DNA of 64,000 bases. It comes from Eunapius fragilis. Lineage: Eukaryota; Porifera; Demospongiae; Spongillida; Spongillidae. Shown piece by piece: positions 48,068 through 60,436 of this stretch. The stretch lies in the NCBI GenBank assembly GCA_963681505.1, contig OY811978.1, forward strand, positions 8,639,236-8,703,235, given 5' to 3'. The notes below the pieces were generated by a model that worked only from the letters and a program-made list of their open reading frames with translations, did not search any database and was not told where the DNA came from. The position numbers and the translations under genes were made by a program. The stretch's first letter is position 1. Each line of letters begins with the position of its first letter.

Positions 48068-48175
48068 TGTATTAGAGCAGTACAGTCAGACTGAATTACA
48101 TAGCAATGTCTCACTTTAAATAGTTCCATCATACAATATAATTGGCTAGTTAGCAACTACAGTTAAATCATTACA
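48068..48175 (-). repeat. LTR, 5' with respect to the element
   Basis: Runs from TGTATTAGAGCAG to AAATCATTACA on the + strand. It lacks the AATAT present near the start of the other LTR. Confidence 0.93.
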
Positions 48176-48179
48176 GTTC

Positions 48180-48328
48180 TGATTACCTCATGATCAATGA
48201 TGGGATGCATTACCTCATGATCAATGATGGGATGTATTACCTCATGATCAATGATGGGATGCATTACCTCATGATCAATGATGGGATGCATTACCTCATG
48301 ATCAATGATGGGATGTATTACCTCATGC
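48180..48328 (+). repeat. 27-bp minisatellite, unit C
   Basis: About five copies of the CCTCATGATCAATGATGGGA unit immediately after the LTR element. Confidence 0.95.
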
Positions 48329-49761
48329 TGAACTCTTACATTTCAGCTAAAGTCTACGAGCATCAAGACAGAGGGAGACATGGAAAATCTTGCCTTCAGA
48401 GCAAGGATTTCTCTGGCAGTGTTGTTGGACTCCACCAAGGAAGGAGCTGATTGGAGGTAGTGTCTACATAACACAGAATAGAAGTTTTTGTTACCATGGT
48501 GCATATGTGTGTTAAGGTAATGTCCATTGTGTGCTTTAGTACTGTTGGTGGATTTGAAGGGTATGGGCCTTCATCCAATAGCATGAGATATTATACAGAT
48601 CACCACACACTGTCATGACTAGCTTGGGTGTGTGTGTGTAGCAAGTAGTCACCAGTGTGTGTGTGTGTGTTATGACGTGGGGTATGTTGTTACACCCCAG
48701 GGAGCTGTGCCAACGCCTTAACATGGGAGACTATGCCTCCACTCTTCAATCAATGACCAGCCCCACCAAAGAACTCATGGTAGTGTATGAGGTGAGGGCA
48801 ATGTTACCTCCACCCAGGTGATCATCAATGACACCTTGTGAGGAGGACCCATCAGTACATCCCTAAGTACATGTGTTCTGATGTGCCCCCCCCCCCCCCC
48901 CCACCTTATATGTAGGCATCAGATGGATGTATTGCAGACCTGAGACAGGCACTTGTTGATATGGACAGGAAGGATGCAGTGATTGTCATAGACCGCTTCT
49001 CTGTGGAGGACTCTGGTGAGCACTCCATGTCTCAGTCAAAGTCCTCTCAGATAAGGAGTGCGCCAGGTAAATCATGTAGGGGTCTGGGGACCAGTGATGT
49101 CACAGTACTGGGCCGTTATGATAAGTAGATACATTTCATCAATGAGGTCAACTTTGGATTATGTCATTATGTTGCTATGGGGAATCATCTAATTATGCAT
49201 CATGAGGGAATCTTTTCTCACAAAAACCAATGACGTTAATTATTATTGCTACCCCATTCTAAGAACTGTGAGCTGGTACTGTATTCAAATGCTACATATA
49301 TGTTGAACTTTGCTATGCAGTCACTAGTGTTTGTACTTCCAAATGTACGTCCCTCATTCCCAGCCATGTCAAAGTTTGATAAACATCTGGCTTTGTGTAT
49401 GTCTGGTTAGTGAGGCAATGCACACAGCCAGCTCTCCACACATCTACAGCTGATCTGCTACCAAAGGAAGTGATTCAGCCATTTTATTTTGATCCAAACA
49501 CTATTGGGTTCCATGGGAAATAAAGTCCCCCTTACGGCTGATTCCTTTGGGTTTAGCGGATCTACTTCGGATGTGTTGAAAACTGGCTGTGTACATAAGT
49601 GTAGCTGTAGTCTTATAATACCTCAGGATCCACATGATTTAACCCCTGGGACCCTTAGTAACCAAAATCATGATGATAATGTATGCACCCTCAGTGTATG
49701 GATCTGAGAACATTCTACCACGAGCCCTTCTGGACTCTGGCCTAGGATCTGCAGCTAATTC

Positions 49762-49763
<2 letters not shown>

Positions 49764-49803
<40 letters not shown>

Positions 49804-49852
49804 CTGTGTGTATGTGTGCATGTGTGTGTCTGTGTGTGTGTGTCCGTGTGTG
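49764..49852 (+). repeat. (GT)n tract, unit C
   Basis: Follows the duplicated exon 22; a poly-C run also occurs at 48887-48902. Confidence 0.95.
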
Positions 49853-50970
49853 CAAAGGTTCAGCATGTAAGATATATCCTTTAATATGATGTCATTACCC
49901 CTCCTCCTACACTTAACCCCTAGCCTTGTCTTTGCCTCCACCTACAGGCCATGACTATCACCACACCCACATCCTGTCTGCTGACCAAGATCCTTATCCA
50001 TCTCTTGCCACTACACACTCCTGATGATGTGTCCCTGTTCACTGATCACTGCCTACTCACTCATGGACTTCTCAACCACTCACGCTGCTTGCATATAAGT
50101 GCATGTATTTTATTAGTTAGAGTTCTTCCTTTTCTGTGTTCACAATTTTTTTATAATGTAGCCTTTGTATTAGATGTGATTTTGAGTATTGCTGCACTCT
50201 TTGTTTCTATTGATAATGACGATTCTAAAATTTATTTCCAAGGGCTGAAAGCTATTACTCAGTATGTCATGTTCAGTTTAGGAACATGCCTGAAGATATT
50301 ATTGGCATCACCAATGTAACCAGAATTTGAGGAGCTTTTAGCTAATGATAGTGTTGTATCCTCTGACCTCAGTATAAAATCAGCAGATGCACAGCCACAT
50401 GAAGACACCACTCGACCACTCCAAGACCACAAGTGGATGCCCCTCTGCCTTCACATCAGAGCTCCCCCTCCTGCAATATAACTGGCTATGAAGTGCTAAT
50501 CAGAACCTAAGCACTAGCACCAGTATTCATAGTCTGTGGGTGATAATGAACATGAGTCCTGTTACAATACATGTAGTTGCAGTAGACCCCACCTTCACCC
50601 CTTCTCTCATCCTAGATATAAATGACAGTGGTGTATCAGGATCCCCAAATGGTGTCTACTTGTGGAGGTGTATTTTGCATCTAGCGGGGGTATACATTAT
50701 GGAAGGGGGGGGGACTCTAATGTCCCAACGTGGAAGTACAGCATCTATAGAAGAGGGTGTGAGAAGGATGAATAACACCACTAATGGTCTTATTTCAAAA
50801 AAGTCTAGTTTTTAATCATGAAGAAAAAAATGCATGATCTTCAGACTATAAAGATGGTGTGGTACCTAGCCGCCAACAGCTGACGAATCAATGGGTCCAC
50901 ACAATAATTGCATTAATCACTAAGCAGCAGCACACACAGACAAACACTCAATACAACGAAGACAACGTCC

Positions 50971-50975
<5 letters not shown>

Positions 50976-51021
<46 letters not shown>
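50976..51021 (+). repeat. (CA)n tract, unit C
   Basis: Pure CA run in the 3' flank, not present at this site in units A or B. Confidence 0.95.
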
Positions 51022-51025
<4 letters not shown>

Positions 51026-51164
51026 CAGCCGTAGTTTGGAATGTTGGTACTCCAGAGTCTTCTGTCGTACTTCTTAATGATAGACCTTAAATATGCCCCA
51101 AGCTGGTTGTACCAGACTCTGCCGTCTCACTGCGCATGCTCCCATTGCATTTTTAATCAGTTAC

Positions 51165-51366
51165 CACAGTTGGTGTGGAAAGCAATAGGGATGCAAAAAG
51201 GAAGGAAACAAGGGTCTTATATAAGTATAAGGGAACGTGCAATTCGCGCACAAACAACGTAATGTCCTACAAATGTGCCAGATATAGAACTATTCTGTTA
51301 TAAAACCCTTTTTACACCACTATTGCCTATGTGCCACCATCTTTATCATGTAGAGAATGATTTTAT
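51165..51366. mobile_element. Old MITE copy, unit C
   Basis: Orthologous to 21973-22190 and 35083-35270, strongly diverged; the TTACACCACTATTGCC arm and TAGAGAATGATTTT end are still readable. Confidence 0.6.
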
Positions 51367-51573
51367 AAAAATTATTTTAAGCTTCTAGAAAAGGAAGGTA
51401 AGCTTATCAGTTCAGAGCTGCACTTCAACACTGCTGTAAACTGATACATGCATAACTTGATTCTTGATACATAAAAAGACAAACATCTATAATTTGTACA
51501 CAAACTACATACACGATATCGATATTACAAATATGAACTTGTGCATTCACCACAGCAGTACTTGTGTTATGAG

Positions 51574-54500
51574 TCAACTTGAAGTATGATGGCACTGTTT
51601 TGTCATAACATCTTGCCTTGCAGCATAAGCTGAATTAGCTGCTGTAATGGGATCTGTGGAAGAGTGTAATAATTATTACAGTGATAGGTAGCTGGTAATT
51701 GCTGTGTATATGTGGTAGGTATACCCACATGATGTAACCCCGGGACCCTTATTAACCAAATGCTGGTGTGCCTAACAGGATGGATGTGTACGCAGCACAT
51801 GCTATATGCTATGTGGCTATGGAGATAATGGTACCTTGTAGTTCAATGCTAGCCATTGTTGTTGCTTCCACCATGGGCTCTCTGGTCTGTGGCCATGGTG
51901 TCTCTTTCAACTCCTCTATCAGTTTCCTTGCTATGGCCAACTCATTTTCTCTGCTCTGTAGTATCATATCCAGTGACACCAGTTCCACCCTAAGGTCATC
52001 TGCACTCATTGTAGCCCAAAGTTGCCGACAGGCAATCATTTGTGCCTCCTTACATGCAGCCAAATCCATCATGTTGGTTGCCACCATATCTGTGAGTAAA
52101 ATGAACGCTAATTGTATGGATTTATTTATTTCCAAAACACCATTGATAAACTGATACACAGTAGAGTGGCTACCCCAAAAGTGATGGGATTGAAATGATT
52201 TAAGCATTGCCATTTAGCAGTAATTATCACATATGACCAACATGGATTACCATCCATTTTCTTTGTTCCTCTGATTATTTTATTGTAGTGATGCATGAGG
52301 ATAGCAGCTACAGTGATGGTGGTGATGGTGATAATGATGATGATGATGGTACCAGCAATTCCTCCAACCACTCCTCCAGTAATGGCACCTGTATGAAATG
52401 ATGATTGAGTTGTCACATATCAATTCTCATGCATACTAGTACATAAATTATGTACATGTGTGTTGTCCTAATGTCTCTGATACACTGATATCTGTATTAT
52501 TATCATAAGAAATGAAATAGCACTCTGAAAAGACAATCATTCTAACCCTCAATGTACATAAGGATACCCTGTGCACAGACACACTATATGCACATGACAT
52601 GTACACAACTATTACATAAACTGACAACATCATGTGATGTCCAATTTGTATAGCTCACAACTACAGTAATGGATATACCTAGAGATGAAGATGAAGTGCT
52701 GGATGTGCTAGGAGAAGGTTCTAAAAATAGAATGATAAAAGCACACATGCATGCACACACACATGCCTGGTGACATGGTAGATGGTCCAAATATATCCAC
52801 CACCACTCCAGTAATAGCTGGTACTGATGACACACTTCCATCACTCTCTATGGTGTAGACCTCAACTGAGTACTTCCCTGTGCTCAGAGGACCATTGTAA
52901 CGGGAGTAGGGACATAGAGAAACGTTGACTGGTGTGTCCAATGATCTCCCAACCACTCTGCAGTATCTTGTACCAGTAGCTGTGTCTGTTAGATACACCA
53001 AACATCCTGTGGCCAGGGAGCCAGGGTTGAAGAGACACACCAGTCCAATGGGAGATGAGGTGTTGACAGAGATACCAATAACACCAAATGTACCTGGAAC
53101 CAGCAAGCAACAAACATTGTAATGGACTGTTATTTCCTGTGGTACAATGAGAGATTACTCACTTATGAGAACTGAGGAGGTGGTGTTTCCATAACCATTG
53201 GATGCAGTGATGGTGAGGTTGAAGTGTTTGTTGGGAGGCAAAGAAATAGTGATGTTGAACTGGCCTCCATTTTGTGGGAGTGGCTTCACAGATGGCACTG
53301 TGAGTACATCAGACCCAGATATGACCGCTACCTTGTAGTAGCACACTCCTGATTGAAACTGAAAGTAGAAATAAGACACAGTATTGAAGACTTGGTTTAA
53401 TACAGATATGTATTTTAAAAATCTAATTTGGCATGTATCATTGCTATATGTACACTTAAAAGTATGTACATACTAAAGTTAAGTACTTTATGAGACAGTT
53501 TGGATCAGGGATGAAGATTGGATAAGGGAGAGTGGTTGTGGACCTTGGATCCCCCACCATCCATCCCCTTCCCCAATAATTGAAGTTATCTGATAACAAA
53601 TGACATAACATACTACTGGCAGTCATGGGAGGTCACATGGGAAGTATGTGGCCTTCTATTGTTTCAAGCAGTTTATAAATGATATCCAATCAGTACATCT
53701 TTTGCATATGACTACTATATAGAACTGATAACATCATAACATGACATCCTGACACTTCATGTGGTGCTCCTTTACAACATGCACTCACTTACCAGTAGAG
53801 ATGTATTCACAGTGACATCATCATGTGGGGCCATGGGGAACATAAGTGAGGTGGTGGGCTGAACAGGTGAGGGTGGAGCTGAAAGGAGAAAGGCTATGAT
53901 ACAAGGACACAGAGCACCACATTCCCTGGTCACAGTACATTTAGAATTGCATACATATGTAACAACAAACATATCATGTACATGTAGGCATGAAATTGAC
54001 CTTCTCGGCAGACTTGGCAGACTAGGTGGTGCCAATATGGCAACAAATTTGTGATTGAGAGGTAAGAGGTCTGCTTAAATAGATACTGCAATGTGCAATC
54101 GTTTGCAAAAAAAAAGTGTACATCATAAATTGTAAAAATGCAATAAGGCATTTTTTGATATGCCAAAATCCAGGCAATATTTATTGCCACTAGACATGCA
54201 CAGGTCCCTGCCATGGTGTGGGAGGGACAGCATAGAGGCACAGGTCCCTGCCATGGTGTGGGAGGGGCAGTATAGAGGTATGCAGCAAAAGCCTTTGCAT
54301 TCAATGGTAATGGCACAAAGCTATGAAGCTTGTGTGTTGCAGCTGTGGTCTTTGCTGTGCTAAGCACATCCATTAACCCACTCCACTTCTGGCTTGTAAC
54401 GTACACAAACATGATTCCATTCAGAAAAATGCAAATACTTGTGGTGATAAAGTTACTACACAGACAGATGTCTGGGGAGATAGCAAGAGGACAAATGTCA

Positions 54501-55787
54501 AGGGGTTACATGGCAGTGACACATGGGTACTGTGGGTACATAACTGTGGTGTTGTGGTGGATGTGTTATGGAGGCCAAATGTGAATAACCATAAATTTGT
54601 AACACTGTCATGGTTCAAGCAAATCCTAAGTTTCCACAACATGCTGAAGTACATGTGCCTGATTTGACTGCTGTGGACTTCAACACTTGAATAAGCTACA
54701 CCTTTGGACTAAGGAAGAAATGGATCTGCCAATATATACCTTGTGAGTAACACGGTTGCCATCAAATCACTCAACAGCAGTGTGTTCATTGCACAAGCAC
54801 ATACATGTGTACATATCAAATGTAAATATGCACCTCTATTAACAATGGTGGATCCAGGGTCCATTCATATGGGTGTCAACCAGGATAGTCGCTAGTTTAC
54901 CAGTTAATCATCCTGATTTCCTTGTGAATGGACCCTGGATCTACCTCTGTTACCCATTGTTGTCCCACCCTTATTGAAAATGTATGTACTAGCATTTTTG
55001 AATGTATTTTCCAATCTACACACATATATGGATGAGGTGGAGGAGTAACACTGTAATGTAATAGCTCACCTCCTAAAGGTTTGCTTGGACTACCATTGCC
55101 AGTACAAGTGAGGTTTGGCATCATGTACTGAGAGGCAACAGTTGCCTCATACTGGTCACATGGGTCTGGTGTGGTGAAGGTCACCTCTGGTCCTCTGACT
55201 GTCCCTCTGTACACTAGTACTCCACTTCCATTCCTCACCTCCACTACATAGGAGAGGAGGGATGGGGACTGGGCTGATGGTGGTACCCAGGCCAGCTTAG
55301 TGGAGGTAGCATTAATTGGAGTAGTGGTCAGGTTAGTGGGAGGAGCAGGAAGAGCTGAAGGAATATGTGGAAGTGATGGAGTGAATGATACTCTCAACTA
55401 CAAACCTTGAACTGATAAGTAGGCAGTAGAACTTAAGACAATAGTTAGTGATCCAGAAAGTAGATAGTAACACTGAACCAATGCCCCAGTAGTACCAGGT
55501 ACAGTCAGATTTGACTGGACACCTGGACCAGGAGTGAGTGTAGTACTGGGAGGTTGTGATAAAGGTGGCACTCCATTGATCTGCCAGGCTATTGTAATGT
55601 TCTCATTGATGACACATGTGAACACAGCAGGTGATCCCAGACATGTGGTCACATTGGTGGGGTTGGTGGTGAAGATAGCTGACCCTGGAGAGGACATCAG
55701 AGGTCATGGAGATAGACATGTGTTTACCTCTAACTTACCAAGATGGCTGAGAAAAAGTAGACACAGGACCACAGTGTACCCCTGCAT
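51574..55787 (-). CDS. Ig/FN3 single-pass membrane receptor, copy C (578 aa, fullest form)
   Basis: Minus-strand exons: 55787-55739 (signal peptide MQGYTVVLCLLFLSHL), 55684-55406 (Ig-like, TTCLGSPAVFTC), 55354-55070 (FN3), 53878-53793 and 53358-53163 (second FN3-like unit), 53093-52767 (extracellular module with VCLFNPGSLATGCLVYL), 52720-52679 (Ser/Thr stalk), 52388-52251 (poly-Ile membrane span), 52089-51835 (cytoplasmic helical domain), 51653-51574. Sum 1737 nt, in frame throughout; most introns are phase 1. The exon at 53093-52767 ends in a GC donor (CAG/GCATGT) where copies A and B have GT. The 85-residue cytoplasmic exon (WATMSADDLRVELVSL, ARKLIEELKETP) is largely deleted in A and B. The tail has NSAY instead of NPAY. 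Surface receptor of unknown ligand. Confidence 0.82.
54199..54278 (+). repeat. 40-bp minisatellite, unit C (2 copies)
   Basis: Contracted form of 24528-24848 and 38137-39101. Confidence 0.95.
54843..54950. mobile_element. Short palindromic element, unit C
   Basis: Counterpart of 25644-25751; arms GGATCCAGGGTCCATTC and GAATGGACCCTGGATC. Confidence 0.75.
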
Positions 55788-55825
55788 ACTGTTAGAACTT
55801 GGATTAACTCTTTGCATCAACAGCT

Positions 55826-56935
55826 AGGGTTAGGGTATACTTTTAACATCCAAACAGCCTGTTGTCTGACTGATATGACAGGATGAAAACCTGTCTTGTC
55901 ACATAATAAGTTGACTCAGCCATCTTAACTAGTGTAATTACCTACATGTACCTGCTTCGCATCTGTACATTTTACAGAGTACTAACGTTCTGATATGATT
56001 CCGCGCTGTTTCTCCAAAATCAGTTCTTCTCAATACGAATAATTAAGTCCAGGTCTCCACAGTTGATAGATTGGAATAAGGACATCATTTGCTTTAGCAA
56101 CAACACTTGGAAAACCACCAATCTTTTGACGCATATGGGGGATGCGCAACTAAAGGTGAATAATGGCTGGGGGAAGCTCAGTATATGGGGGATGGGCAAC
56201 TTTTGAAGGTGGATAATGGCTGGGGGAAGCTATCACAAAAAAATGATGGATGTTGCATTAGCGATCTAAATTTGTCGCATGGATGGTCTTATGACCAGAG
56301 CAGTAAAATTTGCTGTTTGATGAATTTGATAAATCTAATTCATTCGCGCACCAGTACATGTCATAGAAACGGCCCAGTTGCGTTAGGGCGGTGCGCAAGG
56401 AACTGGTTAGCTTAGTACGCTACGTAAATGTACTAGGCATCTGCTGTTGTCGAGCTTAATTGGCCATTAATAGCTATTCGCCACCACACACGCAATGAAC
56501 GCGGGTACAACTCTTATCCCAACTGACCTGTATTGTCCTTTCAATACTCACAAAACATACTAGAAGATTCAACGACGCAATTCGGATTTTAAAAATACAC
56601 ACTTACAGAAACGTACATATAAGTAGCTCATTAAAATGTTGTAAAACCTATTTTTATCCAGCTTACAAAACAATACCGTTATTCCTTAATATCTAATTGT
56701 CTGTAGAATGGTCTCACTAGTCACATATAGTGTTCAAGTTTCATGTCTAAACACTTTCAGGCCCGGCATTGATTGGCGATATGAATTGTCAATTGCTGGT
56801 GTAAACTGTTAAGCTGCAGGAATTCTGCCCTGAAGAATGGAAAAATCATTAGGCAGTCAGTGTTGCCATCAGAGGCTGCATGGAGGGGGAGTTAGGAAAG
56901 ACGATCGGTTTCATCTAAAAACGTCCCAAACTAAG
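55826..56935. other. Unique flank: no gene recognised
   Basis: AT-rich sequence with a small tandem duplication at 56130-56232 (ATATGGGGGATG ... AATGGCTGGGGGAAGCT, twice). No convincing coding exon was found. Confidence 0.5.
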
Positions 56936-57530
56936 CAGGGCCGCCAAGAGCCAGCCCGGGCCCGGGGCAAATTTTTTTCTCGGGCCCCTAGCCTAATACA
57001 TTAGTGTATAATACTGTATATATTCAGAGATAATATATATACTATCTCTGATATATTCATGCTATGTTGTTTGCCATTTGTGTTATGTACAAAGCGAAAA
57101 AAAGAACATAAACATAAACATACAGTACGCACAAATCATCAATTGAAGGGAGTGCCGACAGCAGCCTTGCGCGCTTTTTTGTTTGCGAAGGTTTCTGTTA
57201 TTTCATTAAAATTTAGTTGCTTCGCCACCTCTGGACTCGACAGCCAATTTTCCTAAAGAAGTCAACCGCATCTGGCACATAGTTGATCGGAGATAGTTCT
57301 TTAGAACACTAAAAGATCGTTCTGCTTCTGCTACTGTAACCGGCAACGTGCGAAGAGCTACGCAACAGTTGGGAAATATAACCATCAATGATGTATAACT
57401 CCTTCAGTCCCGCCGAACATGATTGGACCAACATCCAAAAAAGCCATCTCCAGCACAATACGTACAGACATGGAAAACCTGTTCTTATATACTCGTTCAT
57501 GACCAGGTTTGAGAGTTAGGCGCGCAAAGG
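56936..57530 (-). mobile_element. hAT-family transposon remnant
   Basis: One terminus is readable at 56936 as CAGGGCCGCCAAGAG, a hAT-like CAGGG end. A transposase tail lies on the minus strand at about 57390-57206: LRTLPVTVAEAERSFSVLK followed by NYLRSTMCQMRL, the conserved C-terminal dimerisation region of hAT transposases. The other end was not found, so the copy is truncated. A small AT-rich hairpin lies at about 57027-57055 (AGAGATA/TATCTCT). Confidence 0.8.
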
Positions 57531-57672
57531 TATGTTCTACGAAGCAAGTGTTAAAAAGGTGTTGATTGGTTGTAACGATACACCGCTCATTTAGTTAGGC
57601 GCGCAAAGGTCTGTTCTACGAAGCAAGTGTTAAAAAGGTGTTGATTGGTTGTAACGATACACCGCTCATTTA
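57515..57672 (+). repeat. Tandem duplication of a 79-bp segment
   Basis: AGTTAGGCGCGCAAAGGT to ACACCGCTCATTT occurs twice back to back with a single A/C difference (TATGTTC versus TCTGTTC), so the duplication is recent. Confidence 0.92.
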
Positions 57673-57993
57673 TTATTCATAGGTGCCGTCTGTAGGATAG
57701 AGGGGTAATTAATTATTGGTTCCGTATCGGCGTACGAAGGGCATAACCCTAAGTACCAAACCAAAGCCCTGAAAATGTCCCTCCGTCGCTATATAGAGGT
57801 AGGCCTATCCTAGATGGGCTCAGATGGCTGTTTTCGTTTTAAGTTCATATTTGAGCACTAATGAGAGGAAGGTGGTACTGAGCTTGTCTAAGGTATGTGC
57901 TTCCGAACTCTTATTTACCAGTGAAATGACTTGAACATATAAAAAACAGGTATTCCAAATAGAGCCTACTACAACCTTTTTCCTGTTGATCAG

Positions 57994-58147
57994 GCACTCC
58001 AGTGGGAACAAATCTGTGAAGTGTTTGTTACCAATGTGAAGGATTATATGCCTAACCTACTAAGAAAACCTAAAATTCACTTGCTACTTCACCTGGTTCA
58101 ATCTATGCAAGATTTTGGGCCATATTTAGCATTCAGTGCAGAAAGGT

Positions 58148-58196
<49 letters not shown>

Positions 58197-58700
58197 TTTT
58201 TGTCATTATGCATGTGTGTATATGTGTGCAGTGCAATGTTGTGTTTATTGAACTTGAGAGACATTCTTGTTTATTTTTTAGATTTGAATCATTCAATACA
58301 ACAGTGAGAGCGCAGAATATATACCACAACTGACTCTCACCTAGTTGTGATATCTGCCATCATTTTGCTGTACAGCAGCATCTGCGTTACCTGTGTGATG
58401 CCCCATCTTCTGGCGATGTACGGTATGCTAATGTCTGCATTGGAATACACACTAATGTGTCTCTCATATTTAGATGTGGTGATGCTTTGATAGGAATGTA
58501 TCTCTCTCCTATGATGCAGCATTTCTTCAATAATGTTCCCATTGAAGAACTTAATGCAGGCAGAAGTATACATCATCCAGGAGCACTAAGGAAAGTGAGC
58601 ACACCTATCTGTACATATATAAAGTACATTTACATAATGTTACAGCTTAGGTCCAAACATCCTCAAATGCTCTAAAATGTCAACCTTGGAATTGTTGGTC
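57994..58700 (+). pseudogene. Spliced gene fragment of unknown function with in-frame stop
   Basis: Four phase-compatible segments: 57994-58145 (QWEQICEVFVTNV, RKPKIHLLLHLVQSMQDFGP), 58282-58422 (FESFNTTVRAQNIYHN, a TGA at 58331, then CHHFAVQQHLRYLCD), 58474-58594 (DALIGMYLSPMMQHFFNNV) and 58646 onward, where a TAA follows within 10 codons. The first intron is a (GT)n tract. The pattern KPKIHLLLHL...FGP...ESFN...RAQNI looks like a conserved but uncharacterised protein, perhaps transposon-associated; I cannot name the family. The stop at 58331 suggests a pseudogene. Confidence 0.5.
58149..58196 (+). repeat. (GT)n microsatellite
   Basis: Nearly pure GT run inside the first intron of the fragment above. 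Confidence 0.95.
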
Positions 58701-58904
58701 TTAGTTACCCAACTACCTGTATTGAAGGACTTCAGAACGACCAAGGAGTCAACACTCAGATTCTGCACTGCCTACCTGAGGATTACATGTATGTTAAGGT
58801 TTTTTGCTGGGATCATAGCACGAGATTCAGAACTAGTGAACACAGGAGATTTCGTTGCAACTGTCTCTAATCAGGTAAAGTTATGCATATAGTGGCTGAT
58901 AGGG

Positions 58905-60326
58905 TGTGTGGTGATGGAGGGTAGGTGTGGTGATGGAGGTAGGGTGTGTGGTGATGGAGGGTAGGGTGTGGTGATGGAGGTAGGGTGTGTGATGATGGAG
59001 GTAGGGTGTGGTGATGGAGTGTGGTGATGGAGGTAGGGGTGTGGTGATGGAGGTGGTGATGGAGGGTAGGGTGTGGTGATGGAGGTAGGGTGTGTGGTAA
59101 TGGAGGTAGGGTGTGTGATGGAGTGTGGTGATGGAGGTAGGGGTGTGGTGATGGAGGGTAGGGGTGCGGTGATGGAGGCAGGGTGTGTGGTGATGGAGGT
59201 AGGGTGCGTGGTGATGGAGGTAGGGGTGTGGTGATGGAGTGTGGTGATGGAGGTAGGGGTGTGGTGATGGAGTGTAGGATTGTGGTGATGGAGGTAGGGG
59301 TGTGGTGATGGAGTGTGGTGGAGGGTAGGGTGTGTGGTGATGGAGGGTAGGATTGTGGTGATGGAGGTAGGGTGTGTGGTGATGGAGGTAAGGGTGTGGT
59401 GATGAAGTGTGGTGATGGAGGTAGGGGTGTGGTGATGGAGGGTAGGGGTGTGGTGATGAAGGCAGGGTGTGTGGTGATGGAGGTAGGAGTGTGGCGATGG
59501 AGTGTGGTGATGGAGGTAGGGGTGTGGTGATGGAGTGGTGATGGAGGGTAGGGTGTGTGGTGATGGAGGAAGGGGTGTGGTGATGGAGTGTGGTGATGGA
59601 GGGTAGGGTGTGTGGTGATGGAGGGTAGGATTGTGGTGATGGAGGTAGGGTGTGTGGTGATGGAGGTAGGGGTGTGGTGATGAAGTGTGGTGATGGAGGG
59701 TAGGGTGTGTGGTGATGGAGGGTAGGATTGTGGTGATGGAGGTAGGGTGTGTGGTGATGGAGGTAGGGGTGTGGTGATGAAGTGTGGTGATGGAGGTAGG
59801 GGTGTGGTGATGGAGGGTAGGATTGTGGTGATGGAGGTAGGGTGTGTGGTGATGGAGGTAGGGTGTGGTGATGGAGTGTGGTGATAGAGGTAGGGGTGTG
59901 GTGATGGAGGGTAGGGGGTGTGGTGATGGAGGCAGGGTGTGTGGTGATGGAGGTAGGAGTGTGGCGATGGAGTGTGGTGATGGAGGTAGGGGTGTGGTGA
60001 TGGAGGGTAGGATGTGTGGTGATGGAGGTAGGGTGTGTGGTGATGGAGGTAGGGTGTGTGGTGATGGAGGTAGGGTGCGTGGTGATGGAGGTAGGGGTGT
60101 GGTGATGAAGTGTGGTGATGGAGGTAGGGGTGTGGTGATGGAGTGTGGTGATGGAGGGTAGGGTGTGTGGTGATGGAGGGTAGGATTGTGGTGATGGAGG
60201 TAGGGTGTGTGGTGATGGAGGTAGGGGTGTGGTGATGGAGGGTAGGGGTGTGGTGATGGAGGTAGGGGTGTGGTGATGGAGGGTAGGGGTGTGGTGATGG
60301 AGGGTAGGGGTGTGGTGATGGAGGGT
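58905..60326 (+). repeat. GT/GA-rich minisatellite, left part
   Basis: More than 60 variants of GGTGATGGAGGTAGGGGTGT with GTGTGTGG, GGGTAGGATTG and GGCAGG subtypes arranged in higher-order blocks. Interrupted at 60327 by a transposon. Confidence 0.95.
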
Positions 60327-60436
60327 TAGTCTCGTACCCAGACCCTTAATCCCACAGCTGCGGGTGAATTACATCACCGCTACGTGGAAGAGGGTCTGGC
60401 GAATAGGTCGAACTTTTTGGTTCTGACTTGTTTTGA

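Larger units (their letters stand above)
42897..48175 (-). mobile_element. Ty3/gypsy-like LTR retrotransposon, decayed
   Basis: A 5279-bp element bounded by short direct LTRs (left 113 bp, right 108 bp), starting TG and ending CA, with a 4-bp target duplication GTTC (42893-42896 and 48176-48179). The empty site is readable in unit B as GGTTCTGATTACC. Order on the minus strand: PBS, gag, zinc knuckle, protease, reverse transcriptase, RNase H, integrase (RT before IN, the Ty3/gypsy order). LTRs differ by about 4 substitutions and one 5-nt indel. Frameshifts, an integrase deletion and an altered RT motif indicate it is not autonomous. Confidence 0.93.
42037..50024 (+). pseudogene. Partial NF-kB copy C: ankyrin 4-7 plus death domain, broken
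   Basis: Exon copies at 42037-42206, 42293-42395, 42645-42779, 48347-48456, 48701-48791, 48916-49066, 49695-49763 and 49948-50024. The exon 16 copy has a duplicated acceptor; only the second (42036) keeps frame, and the peptide has changed (LTPLHVAVL to VTPLYIAVL). Acceptors of exons 17 and 22, lost in copy B, are intact here. The exon 19 copy lacks the first 17 nt present in units A and B, shifting frame and giving a stop before the end of the exon. A 5.3-kb LTR element lies in the preceding intron. No Rel domain or promoter seen. Confidence 0.85.
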
